A DNA stretch of 18,005 nucleotides from Loktanella sp. (GTDB lineage: Bacteria > Pseudomonadota > Alphaproteobacteria > Rhodobacterales > Rhodobacteraceae). The notes beneath the pieces were generated by a model. That model worked only from the letters and a program-made list of their open reading frames with translations, did no database searches and was not told where the DNA came from. Numbering within the stretch: position 1 is the stretch's first letter; every line of letters starts with the position of its first letter. Positions 8,121-14,380 of this stretch are shown piece by piece. Position numbers and translations under genes: made by a program. The stretch is taken from assembly GCA_003551805.1 (NCBI GenBank), contig PUNR01000420.1, positions 1 through 18,005 of the forward strand. Reading direction: 5' to 3'.

Positions 8121-9497
8121 ATGCTGGGTGATATTACCAACAACGGCACGGCCGTGATGGATGACGAAACAGCCCGCTTGCGCCGGCTTGTCGATCTGTC
8201 GCCTGCCGCGATTGTCGAAACGAATGCTTGCGGTCTGGTCCGCTTTGCCAACCCGCGCTGGTATGAAATGCGCGGCGACGACGGGGTGGACACAACCAGC
8301 CAACGCCTGCAGGACCTGCTGACCCCGGTCAGCATGCAAGCCTACCAAGATGCCGTCGTCGCGCTGCAATCCGGCGTGCCTGTTGTCGTCGTAGATCTGT
8401 CACTGACGCGCAAAGACGGCGCGCCGGTTCATGTCAGCGCCTCTGTCACAATGCTGGCCGATGCAACTGGCGCATTTGCGGGGTTAGCAGCGAATTTCAC
8501 GGACATTACCGAACGCGTCATTGCCGAAAGAAAACTGCAAGCCAGCGAAACGCGGTTGCGCCAAATTCTGGATAACACTGTGGCACTTGTCGGCATCATG
8601 CGCCCGGACGGTACCCTGATCGAAGCAAATCAGCCAGCACTAGCCACAGCGGGCCTGACCAGAGACGACGTCATCGGTAAAAAATTCTGGGACTGTTTCT
8701 GGTGGAACCACAACACCGCCACCATGGCCGAACTCGAGGCTGCGATCACCCGTGCTGCCCAAGGTGAAACGCTGCGCTATGACGCCTATATCCGCATGGT
8801 GAATGACGTCATCATTCCGATTGATTTCATGTTGTCGCCGGTGCTGGACGAGAATGGAAACGTGGAATTGCTTGTCCCTTCAGGCTTTGACATTTCCGAC
8901 CGCAAGCGCAGCGAAGAACAGCTGGCCTTTGTCATGCGCGAGGTCAATCACCGGTCAAAGAACATGCTGGCGGTGGTGCAATCGATCCTGCGGCAGATGA
9001 AATCCGACGATATCGCGCAATTCGTGCATGACTTTAGCGCAAGGTTGCGGGCATTGTCGGCCTGTCAGGACTTGCTGGTGAACGCGCCCAACGACAGCCC
9101 GAACATACTTGACCTGATCGAAGCGCAGCTAAGCCATTTTGCCATTCTGGACAGTTCGCGCCTGCATCTTTCCGGCCCGGCGCTGGCGATAACATCCGAA
9201 AGCGCGCAGAACCTTGGGATGGCGATTTACGAATTGGCCACAAACGCCAGCAAATACGGCGCCATGTCGCGTGAAAAAGGCCGGATCAGCATCACCTGGG
9301 CGGTCGAAAACGACGTCTTTCAACTGGTCTGGCAGGAAAGTGATGGACCAGAAGTAACAAAACCTAGCGGTAGCGGCTTTGGCACGGTAGTATTGCAAGA
9401 TATGTTGTCGATGGCGCTTAACGCGACGACGACCATCGCCTATGATCCGGACGGTGTGCGGTGGTCGCTTGATTGCCCGATGTCGGCAATTACCTAA
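8121..9497 (+). CDS. Soluble PAS-PAS-HWE sensor histidine kinase
   Basis: The 458-residue cytoplasmic kinase has no membrane segment. Two PAS domains occupy about residues 18-132 and 143-263; both end with the FTDIT-ER or FDISDRKR linkers usual after PAS folds. The transmitter begins at about 265 with the HWE-family phospho-acceptor His277 in EVNHRSKN. An N-box-like ELATNASKYGA follows, and Trp404-x-Glu406 in LVWQES completes the name-giving W-x-E motif. No LOV cysteine motif is seen, so the PAS ligand is unknown. HWE/HisKA_2 kinases are the usual phosphodonors of PhyR, encoded 2 kb away, which makes this kinase a candidate GSR input by inference. ATG 8121 has GGAG 8 nt upstream; the frame extends to ATG 8001 but that start lacks a ribosome-binding site and the extra 40 residues look non-coding. 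Confidence 0.88.
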   Translation: MLGDITNNGTAVMDDETARLRRLVDLSPAAIVETNACGLVRFANPRWYEMRGDDGVDTTSQRLQDLLTPVSMQAYQDAVVALQSGVPVVVVDLSLTRKDGAPVHVSASVTMLADATGAFAGLAANFTDITERVIAERKLQASETRLRQILDNTVALVGIMRPDGTLIEANQPALATAGLTRDDVIGKKFWDCFWWNHNTATMAELEAAITRAAQGETLRYDAYIRMVNDVIIPIDFMLSPVLDENGNVELLVPSGFDISDRKRSEEQLAFVMREVNHRSKNMLAVVQSILRQMKSDDIAQFVHDFSARLRALSACQDLLVNAPNDSPNILDLIEAQLSHFAILDSSRLHLSGPALAITSESAQNLGMAIYELATNASKYGAMSREKGRISITWAVENDVFQLVWQESDGPEVTKPSGSGFGTVVLQDMLSMALNATTTIAYDPDGVRWSLDCPMSAIT

Positions 9498-9592
9498 CAT
9501 CAATTCGGCTAAATCTTTGCTTTGCTATGTCGTAGTTTATAGCGCGCGCCTTTGCATTGGCCCCATACATCCCCTTTTAACCGTGGGGTGCT

Positions 9593-9958
9593 ATGAATTC
9601 ATTCTTCCTTGTCTTCGTGAATTTTTCGCTGGTCGCCAAAGATGTGACGGCCACACTGAAACAAATGGGCCTTGGTGATCCTCTGATCGCAAGCTCCGAG
9701 GACGATGCTGTCACGTTGCTGGCGTCATTGGACTCTGGCACTGCGGTCAAACTTGCGGTGGTTCAGGCGTCACCAGCAGAATTCGCTGTCAGCGCATTAC
9801 GCGAAGTATTGGAAAAGATTGGCGCAGAGGTTGTGCTGCTGCATGACAACATGGTTGCCGAAGCGCCCTACCCCATCCTGTCGGTGCCATTTTTTACCGA
9901 TGATCTAGAACAGATCGTGTCGCGGTTCTGGCCACCCATGGAGACTGACACCGTCTAG
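9593..9958 (+). CDS. Receiver-like protein lacking the phospho-acceptor Asp (pseudo-receiver)
   Basis: The 121-residue protein is not recognised by name. Its alternation of strands and helices follows a response-regulator receiver: strand 1 FFLVFVN, a helix to about 26, strand 3 VKLAVVQAS, strand 4 GAEVVLLHD and strand 5 YPILSVPF followed by TDDLEQIVSRF. The signature residues are missing. The acidic pair is replaced near Val9-Asn10, Gln58 stands where the phospho-Asp would be, and Ser97 replaces the Lys before the Pro-Phe. It would then be a phosphorylation-independent partner or decoy. It follows the HWE kinase by 95 nt on the same strand, with GGGGTG just before the ATG. The fold assignment is my inference from pattern only. 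Confidence 0.6.
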   Translation: MNSFFLVFVNFSLVAKDVTATLKQMGLGDPLIASSEDDAVTLLASLDSGTAVKLAVVQASPAEFAVSALREVLEKIGAEVVLLHDNMVAEAPYPILSVPFFTDDLEQIVSRFWPPMETDTV

Positions 9959-9982
9959 GTAAGATAGTGTTAGGAAACTGCC

Positions 9983-9999
9983 GGCCCGCATAGCGGACC
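9983..9999. terminator. Possible weak hairpin between convergent genes
   Basis: GGCCCGC and GCGGACC can pair around a 3-nt ATA loop with one mismatch. The hairpin lies between the pseudo-receiver gene and the convergent DUF2383 gene. There is no good U-tract on either strand, so the terminator role is doubtful. Confidence 0.3.
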
Positions 10000-10009
10000 A
10001 GCATCTTTG

Positions 10010-10486
10010 TCAGGCGTGGTGATCACTAAGCAATGTCTGGATCTCTTCCATTTGTTGCGTCAGCATTGCGTTTGCTTCGACCGTCTGGCCAGCGTCGCGT
10101 GCTTTCTGGTAGGTCTCAAGCACCTGTTCCTCACCTTCAGCAACACGTTTCATGACATCACTGTCGACGTCCTGAAACCATGACCGCGCCTCGATCACGG
10201 CACGGTTCAATGTGCCCAGAAATGACCCGTTTTCATCCGGCGACCGGCCTGATTGCGTCAGGTAGGCCGCTAGCGTTGTTTCGTGGCGACTGTGCATAGT
10301 CAGAAACGCCTGCGCCGTGGCTTTGAAATCCGGTTCGGATTTTTCGACAAGCTTGTCGAAACCACTGATGCTATCAAGCACGCTGATATGGACATCGGCG
10401 ATCAGATCCAGCCGTTCTTCATCGGGGTTCGGGCGCGGGTCTTCTGTGCCTTGGGGATGGTGGATCGGGAAGTCTGCGGGGTGCAT
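10010..10486 (-). CDS. DUF2383 (PA2169-type) four-helix-bundle protein
   Basis: The 158-residue soluble protein resembles the DUF2383/PA2169 family, ferritin-like four-helix bundles of unknown function found widely in stress regulons. Long amphipathic helices run from about residue 25 to the end. The family pattern is clear in the middle: gSFLGTLNRAVIEA at about 87-100, then VAEGEEQVLETYQKA at about 115-129, matching the consensus of a hydrophobic turn followed by a Glu-Glu helix. His66 and His69 in MHSRHETT could lie in the bundle core but no metal site is established. AAGGAG precedes the ATG at 10486. The gene lies 50 nt after the DUF1328 gene on the same strand, so the two probably share the upstream stress-type promoter. 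Confidence 0.78.
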   Translation of the reverse strand: MHPADFPIHHPQGTEDPRPNPDEERLDLIADVHISVLDSISGFDKLVEKSEPDFKATAQAFLTMHSRHETTLAAYLTQSGRSPDENGSFLGTLNRAVIEARSWFQDVDSDVMKRVAEGEEQVLETYQKARDAGQTVEANAMLTQQMEEIQTLLSDHHA

Positions 10487-10536
10487 TTTCGTTCTCCTTT
10501 ATGTGGTGACGTTGTTTTCGGTCCGACGGCAAGCTG

Positions 10537-10710
10537 TCAAAGCGGGGGCTGGCCCCGCACTGCGCGTGCGATCATCGCGACCACGAACAGGACGATGAAG
10601 ACCACGAACAGGATTTGTGCGATTGACGACGCCGCCCCAGCGATACCGGAGAAACCGAGTGCCGCAGCAATCAGCGCGACGATGAGGAAGGTTAAAGCCC
10701 ATCCTAGCAT
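10537..10710 (-). CDS. DUF1328 small membrane protein (YtjA-like)
   Basis: The 57-residue protein matches the DUF1328 family: an MLGWALTFLIVALIAA first helix, the conserved GFSGIAG turn, then a second helix ILFVVFIVLFVVAMI and a short basic tail. Family members are tiny inner-membrane proteins, often induced by envelope or general stress; their function is unknown. The frame continues upstream to 10749, but ATG 10710 has AAAGGA at a good distance and begins exactly where the family begins. An imperfect EcfG-type promoter lies 48 nt upstream. It is followed on the same strand by the DUF2383 gene. Confidence 0.88.
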   Translation of the reverse strand: MLGWALTFLIVALIAAALGFSGIAGAASSIAQILFVVFIVLFVVAMIARAVRGQPPL

Positions 10711-10758
10711 ATTGTTTCCTTTCGTATTGAGCGTTGCAATTGCAACCATTGACTAACC

Positions 10759-10784
10759 AACAGCCCGCCCGCGCAAAAAGTTCC
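10759..10784 (-). promoter_or_regulatory. Probable EcfG-type promoter (imperfect) for DUF1328-DUF2383
   Basis: On the minus strand GGAAC (10784-10780) is followed after 17 bp by TGTT (10762-10759), one base off the CGTT consensus and one base longer than the six exact sites in the window. The position (48 nt before the DUF1328 ATG) and the type of genes downstream support it. Confidence 0.5.
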
Positions 10785-10795
10785 CCTTGGGGAAC
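10780..10795. repeat. Palindrome over the -35 element of the DUF1328 promoter
   Basis: GTTCCCC, TT, GGGGAAC is a 7-bp perfect inverted repeat. It puts a GGAAC half-site on both strands, but only the minus-strand copy has a -10-like element. It could be an operator or simply a doubled -35 element. Confidence 0.55.
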
Positions 10796-10812
10796 TGAAG
10801 GCGCCAAAACGA

Positions 10813-10838
10813 AAAAACCCGCGCGAACGCGGGTTTTT
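10813..10838 (-). terminator. Rho-independent terminator after phyR
   Basis: An 11-bp perfect stem (five A:T plus CCCGCG/CGCGGG) closes a 4-nt loop. On the minus strand the stem is followed by a T-rich run, 26 nt past the phyR stop. The A/T arms make it potentially bidirectional. Confidence 0.85.
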
Positions 10839-10863
10839 GCTAAATTTTAGGTAATTTTCAGTG

Positions 10864-11658
10864 TCAGGCGTGCAATGTCTGGGTCGACGCGAAAAACATC
10901 GCTTGGGACACCGCAGATCGCACCTGTTCTTCGTCGAAAGGCTTGGGGATCAAGAACGCTGGTTCAGGCTTTTCGCCAGTCAGCAGACGCTCTGGATAGG
11001 CAGTGATAAAGATCACCGGTGTATCGGGATATTCGCGCAGCAATTCGATCACCGCATCCACGCCAGAGGATTCGTCCGCCAGATGGATGTCAGCCAGAAT
11101 AAGGTCCGGGCGTTCGCGTGCGCCAAGTGCCACAGCCTCTTTGTGGGTGCGTGCGATACCGGTCACTTCGTGGCCCATGTCGGTAACGATGCTTTTGATA
11201 TCCAGCGCAATCAGCGGCTCGTCTTCGATGATCTGGATACGGCCCATCACCGACTTGGACATTTCACGATAAGCGATCGCAACAAGTTCCTGCGCCTCTT
11301 CTTCGCCGACCATGATGATCTGGGCGATGTCAGCATAGGAAAATTCTTCCAGCGCCCGCAAAAGCAACGCCTCGCGCGTGTTAGGCGTCAGGCCGGCCAG
11401 CATCTTTTGCGCACGCGCTTCGATGTCGTCGCTGGTGTCGGTGTTCACCGGTGCGCCTGTTGTCTGCCACACGGAATGGAAAGCTTTGAACAACGCCAGT
11501 TTCGGCGTTATACCTGTGTCGATTAACGCACGATCTTCCAAAATGGCTTCCAATGTCGCGGCAGCGTAGCGGTCGCCGGTTTGCTGCGACCCCGTCAACG
11601 CCCGCGCATAACGCCGCAAAAAGGGCAATTCCTTCGCGACTTGTAAAGATAATGACAT
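10864..11658 (-). CDS. phyR: General stress response regulator PhyR
   Basis: PhyR is the anti-anti-sigma factor of the alphaproteobacterial GSR: when phosphorylated, its sigma-like domain captures NepR and frees EcfG. The 264-residue protein has the expected order. An EcfG-like sigma2/sigma4 domain occupies about residues 1-130 (LPFLRRYARALTGSQ, then REALLLRALEEFSYADIAQI). A receiver occupies about 140-258, with acidic Glu145/Asp146, phospho-acceptor Asp190 in LILADIHL, and Lys239 in PKPF. The FITAYPERLL segment fits the FAT-GUY subclass of receivers. The frame runs on to 11790, but ATG 11658 has GGAGAAGAG before it and gives the standard length. It is divergent from nepR, with an exact EcfG promoter 99 nt upstream, implying positive feedback. 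Confidence 0.96.
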   Translation of the reverse strand: MSLSLQVAKELPFLRRYARALTGSQQTGDRYAAATLEAILEDRALIDTGITPKLALFKAFHSVWQTTGAPVNTDTSDDIEARAQKMLAGLTPNTREALLLRALEEFSYADIAQIIMVGEEEAQELVAIAYREMSKSVMGRIQIIEDEPLIALDIKSIVTDMGHEVTGIARTHKEAVALGARERPDLILADIHLADESSGVDAVIELLREYPDTPVIFITAYPERLLTGEKPEPAFLIPKPFDEEQVRSAVSQAMFFASTQTLHA

Positions 11659-11750
11659 CTCTTCTCCCAATGCAGCTTGCATGACTCTGTTCTTCTCCGC
11701 GTTACAATCTACTTCGCCTGCAACCGAACAAAGAATTTCTTTCACAGGCG

Positions 11751-11775
11751 GGAACCTAACGCAACGAATGACGTT
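11751..11775 (+). promoter_or_regulatory. EcfG-type promoter for nepR operon
   Basis: GGAAC (11751-11755), 16 bp and CGTT (11772-11775) match the EcfG consensus exactly, 83 nt before the nepR ATG. Together with the phyR promoter it forms a 34-bp palindrome (11750-11783) whose arms are GGGAAC and GTTCCC with AACG and CGTT inside. Confidence 0.88.
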
Positions 11776-11782
11776 TAGTTCC
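11758..11782 (-). promoter_or_regulatory. EcfG-type promoter for phyR
   Basis: On the minus strand GGAAC (11782-11778), 16 bp and CGTT (11761-11758) match the EcfG consensus exactly. It lies 99 nt before the phyR ATG. It overlaps the nepR promoter almost completely. Confidence 0.88.
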
Positions 11783-11858
11783 CGATACACGAAATTTGTC
11801 AGATGTTGCGTAGGCTGATGGGAAAACGCATGATGTAGACACGGAAATTTGAGAGAAG

Positions 11859-12041
11859 ATGATGAACGGCAAAAATCAAACGCGCAAGTCAGAAGTCGGG
11901 CCAGAGGTCGCGCGCCAGATCGACGAAAACCTTAAACGGCTTTATGCTGATGGGGCATCCGAGGCTTTGCCGGACACTCTGACCCAACTTCTTGATGCAT
12001 TGCGACAGAAAGAATCGCGATCCCGACCAAGCCACGACTGA
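11859..12041 (+). CDS. nepR: Anti-sigma factor NepR
   Basis: NepR holds the stress sigma factor EcfG inactive and is titrated away by phosphorylated PhyR. The 60-residue protein has the family core: IDENLKRLYADG (about residues 21-32), then a short acidic stretch, then LPDTLTQLLDALRQ (37-50). These are the two helices that bind either EcfG or the PhyR sigma-like domain. Divergent placement next to phyR makes the call firm. ATG 11859 and ATG 11862 are adjacent; GAGAGAAG just upstream serves either. The gene is usually followed by ecfG; here a sensor kinase follows after 68 nt. Confidence 0.93.
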   Translation: MMNGKNQTRKSEVGPEVARQIDENLKRLYADGASEALPDTLTQLLDALRQKESRSRPSHD

Positions 12042-12053
12042 ATATTCCAAGCA

Positions 12054-12066
12054 CCCCGAACCGGGG
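12054..12066 (+). other. Small GC hairpin in the nepR-kinase gap
   Basis: CCCCG, AAC, CGGGG can form a 5-bp stem with a 3-nt loop 12 nt after the nepR stop. It has no U-tract. It could lower read-through or stabilise the nepR message end. A strong GGAGGT (12079-12084) lies between it and the kinase start with no start codon at the right distance. Confidence 0.35.
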
Positions 12067-12109
12067 GCGTAGTCAGTTGGAGGTAGAAACAAACAGGCGG
12101 TAACTTATT

Positions 12110-13837
12110 GTGCCAAAGCAGATTTTCAGCAACAGGCTTGCCGCTCGGTTAGCTGTGATCCTGACGCTGGCTATTGTGCCGCTTGGGTCTGTTGCGCTGT
12201 ATGCTGAGTACTTCAGCTACCTGACACAGAAGGAAGCCAACGAGGCCCAGATTATCCGCCGCACTGTCGACGCGACAACCGGTCAGCGCGCGTTGCTTAC
12301 CAGTGCAGCGCAGGCCGGCGCATCAATTGCGCCAACCGTCGTATCGCTGGTTGACGATCCAGGTGCCTGTTCCGACCTGCTGGAAAACTTCATAAACGAT
12401 GCAAACTTTTACGCTTTCGCTGGTTTTATCGAAGCAAACGGCACAATGCGGTGTGTGTCTGAAGGCGAAGGCGTAGACTTCAGCGAAGACCTTGGGTTCG
12501 GTATTCGCCCCGGCGGCACGCAGACAACCTACGCGTTTCAGGCACAGGGCCGCGTGACGGGAATGCCTGTCGTGCTGGTGAACCGTCCAGTATATCGCGG
12601 CGCTGAATTTGTCGGGACGCTGACGATATCTATTGCAGACAACACGCTGAACATGATTGCAACGCAGCCGGATGCATCAGGCGACCTGAAGCTTGTTTAT
12701 CTTGTGAATGGTGAAGGCAAGACGCTGACATCGTCGGACAACCCCGAAGCATCAGAATTATTGCCATCCGCATCAGAACTGCAAGCGCTGATCGCAGAAC
12801 GCGAAGGCGTGTTCACGAGGGCCAGCATGACCGGGGTAGAGCGCGTGTTCTCGGTCGTCACACTGATGCCAGGACAGCTTTATGCGTTGGGCAGTTGGGA
12901 ACCTTCGAAGGTCAGCGTTTTGCTTTCGCCGCCCTTTGGCAGACTGGCCCTGCCTATCGCGATGTGGATCGCGTCAATCGGGGTGCTGATGCTTTCCGTG
13001 CATTATCTGGTGGTACGGCATCTGAAACATATCAATGTCCAACTGCGGCGCTTTGCTCTTGGCAATCGTGATGACTTTGAACGTCTGCCCGATGATGCCC
13101 CGACAGAGCTGCGCGAAATCGATTCAACTTTTTCCAAAATGGCCCGGTTGATCCGCCGCGATGAAGACGAGCTTGAACAGGCCCTGAAGGAAAAGACGGT
13201 CCTGCTGAAAGAAGTGCATCATCGCGTCAAGAATAACCTGCAATTGATCGCGTCGATCCTGAATTTGCAGATGCGGCGGCTAAGCGACCCCGAAGCACGC
13301 ACCATTCTAAAGGGGGTGCAGGCCCGTGTCCGTGCGCTGGCATCAATCCACCGTGCGCTTTACGAAGACACGCGCGTGTCGAACATTGACGCCACTGCAT
13401 TTCTGCAAAGCATCCTGCGCGATACGATCACCCTTTCCGGCGCCAACCGCCGCGAGGTCGATATTGTTACCGAATTTGATCCGGTTTCCCTGCCCGCGGA
13501 AAAGATCATTCCAATGGCGATGCTGTTCGCCGAAGCACTGACTAACGCGTTGAAATACGCATCACCAACGCCCGATACGACGACGCCGACCATCGCGGCA
13601 AGTATCCACGCTGATTCAGGCGCAGTTGAAATGATCGTGCGGAACGACATGTCTGCTGAACAGGCGGCCGAACGTGACACCGGCCTTGGGCGTGAATTGA
13701 TGACGGCTTTCGCTTTGCAAATCGGCGCAGAGCTGGAATCCGGCCCGGCAGAGGGGCCAGACGGCCCGGTTTGGGAAATCAGGTTGCGTATCGCAGACCG
13801 CGGATTGAACGCACCACCGACGGAGCAAAGCGAATGA
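12110..13837 (+). CDS. Membrane sensor histidine kinase, HisKA_2/HRxxN type (PhyK-like)
   Basis: The 575-residue kinase probably phosphorylates PhyR; GSR kinases belong to this HRxxN class and are often encoded beside phyR/nepR. Helix 1 spans about residues 11-32. A periplasmic Cache-like sensor spans about 33-278, then helix 2 (about 279-303) and a HAMP-like linker ending near 355. The phospho-acceptor is His371 in EVHHRVKNNLQ, followed by LIASILNLQ. The ATPase domain (about 455-560) has an N-box in EALTNALKYA. The only two cysteines, Cys87 and Cys115, are both periplasmic. The start is GTG 12110, with AGGCGG 9 nt before and an in-frame stop at 12101. The stop overlaps the DUF2231 gene in an ATGA, so both belong to the nepR transcript. 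Confidence 0.9.
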   Translation: MPKQIFSNRLAARLAVILTLAIVPLGSVALYAEYFSYLTQKEANEAQIIRRTVDATTGQRALLTSAAQAGASIAPTVVSLVDDPGACSDLLENFINDANFYAFAGFIEANGTMRCVSEGEGVDFSEDLGFGIRPGGTQTTYAFQAQGRVTGMPVVLVNRPVYRGAEFVGTLTISIADNTLNMIATQPDASGDLKLVYLVNGEGKTLTSSDNPEASELLPSASELQALIAEREGVFTRASMTGVERVFSVVTLMPGQLYALGSWEPSKVSVLLSPPFGRLALPIAMWIASIGVLMLSVHYLVVRHLKHINVQLRRFALGNRDDFERLPDDAPTELREIDSTFSKMARLIRRDEDELEQALKEKTVLLKEVHHRVKNNLQLIASILNLQMRRLSDPEARTILKGVQARVRALASIHRALYEDTRVSNIDATAFLQSILRDTITLSGANRREVDIVTEFDPVSLPAEKIIPMAMLFAEALTNALKYASPTPDTTTPTIAASIHADSGAVEMIVRNDMSAEQAAERDTGLGRELMTAFALQIGAELESGPAEGPDGPVWEIRLRIADRGLNAPPTEQSE

Positions 13838-14334
13838 CCAAGTCAGAAACGAAATTGCATGACCCTGTCGAAGAACACCGCGCACTGCACGAAACGGAAT
13901 CGCGGATCGCGATTTCAGGGCACCCACTGCATGCGATGCTGGTCGCCTTTCCTATCGCCTTAACCATGTCCGTTCTTGGGGCAGATCTGTTGTATTGGTG
14001 GACCGGTGATGCATTCTGGGCGCGCGCAGCAGGATGGGCGGCCTTTGGCGGCTTTTTGATGGGTGTGGTGGCCGGCATAACCGGCACGGTCGAACTGCTG
14101 TTGGTGCGCGGTATCCGCACGCGGTCTGCCAGCTGGACTCATTTCATTCTGGCGGTGATGCTATTGTCCTTGCTTGGCATGAACTGGGCTTGGCGGATCG
14201 GTGATTACGAAGCCGCGGTGCTGCCGTTTGGCCTGCTGATGTCTTTTGTCGCAGCTGGATTCACCGCTGTCACAGGCTGGCACGGCGGCAAGCTGGTTTT
14301 TGATTACCAGATTGGCACCAAGTCCCCGGAATAA
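13834..14334 (+). CDS. DUF2231 membrane protein
   Basis: The 166-residue protein fits the DUF2231 family: a cytoplasmic N-terminus of about 27 residues, the hallmark GHPLHAMLVAFPIAL, and about four membrane helices (near residues 35-52, 63-88, 100-115 and 125-145), ending with GWHGGKLVFDYQIG. The conserved histidines at both ends of the bundle are suggestive of haem or metal ligands, but the family has no settled function. ATG 13834 overlaps the kinase stop and has GGAG upstream; the frame extends into the kinase gene to 13771, which I consider spurious. The next gene, 46 nt on, is a haem/flavin transmembrane reductase, which suggests the two may share electrons. Confidence 0.87.
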   Translation: MTKSETKLHDPVEEHRALHETESRIAISGHPLHAMLVAFPIALTMSVLGADLLYWWTGDAFWARAAGWAAFGGFLMGVVAGITGTVELLLVRGIRTRSASWTHFILAVMLLSLLGMNWAWRIGDYEAAVLPFGLLMSFVAAGFTAVTGWHGGKLVFDYQIGTKSPE

Positions 14335-14380
14335 CCTGTTGCTGGCGGGAACCATCGGCAGCGCCAGTTGTTAAGGCTTC

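Noticed and set aside
8640..8760. Possible LOV photosensor in the second PAS domain of the HWE kinase
   Set aside because: The flavin-binding NCRFLQ-type motif is absent; the region reads KKFWDCFWWNHN and its Cys is not in the LOV context.
10861..11526. Plus-strand frame (221 codons) opposite phyR
   Set aside because: It mirrors phyR codon structure and has the Arg/His/Phe-rich composition of an antisense frame; phyR is unambiguous.
12896..12918. GGAAC followed by CGTT inside the kinase gene
   Set aside because: The spacing is 13 bp, too short for an EcfG promoter, and it lies in the middle of coding sequence.
14348..14372. GGAAC-N16-TGTT before the reductase gene, a near-match to an EcfG promoter
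   Set aside because: The -10 has one mismatch and the ATG is only 8 nt beyond it, leaving no room for a leader with a ribosome-binding site. It would only work as a nearly leaderless start, so I did not list it.
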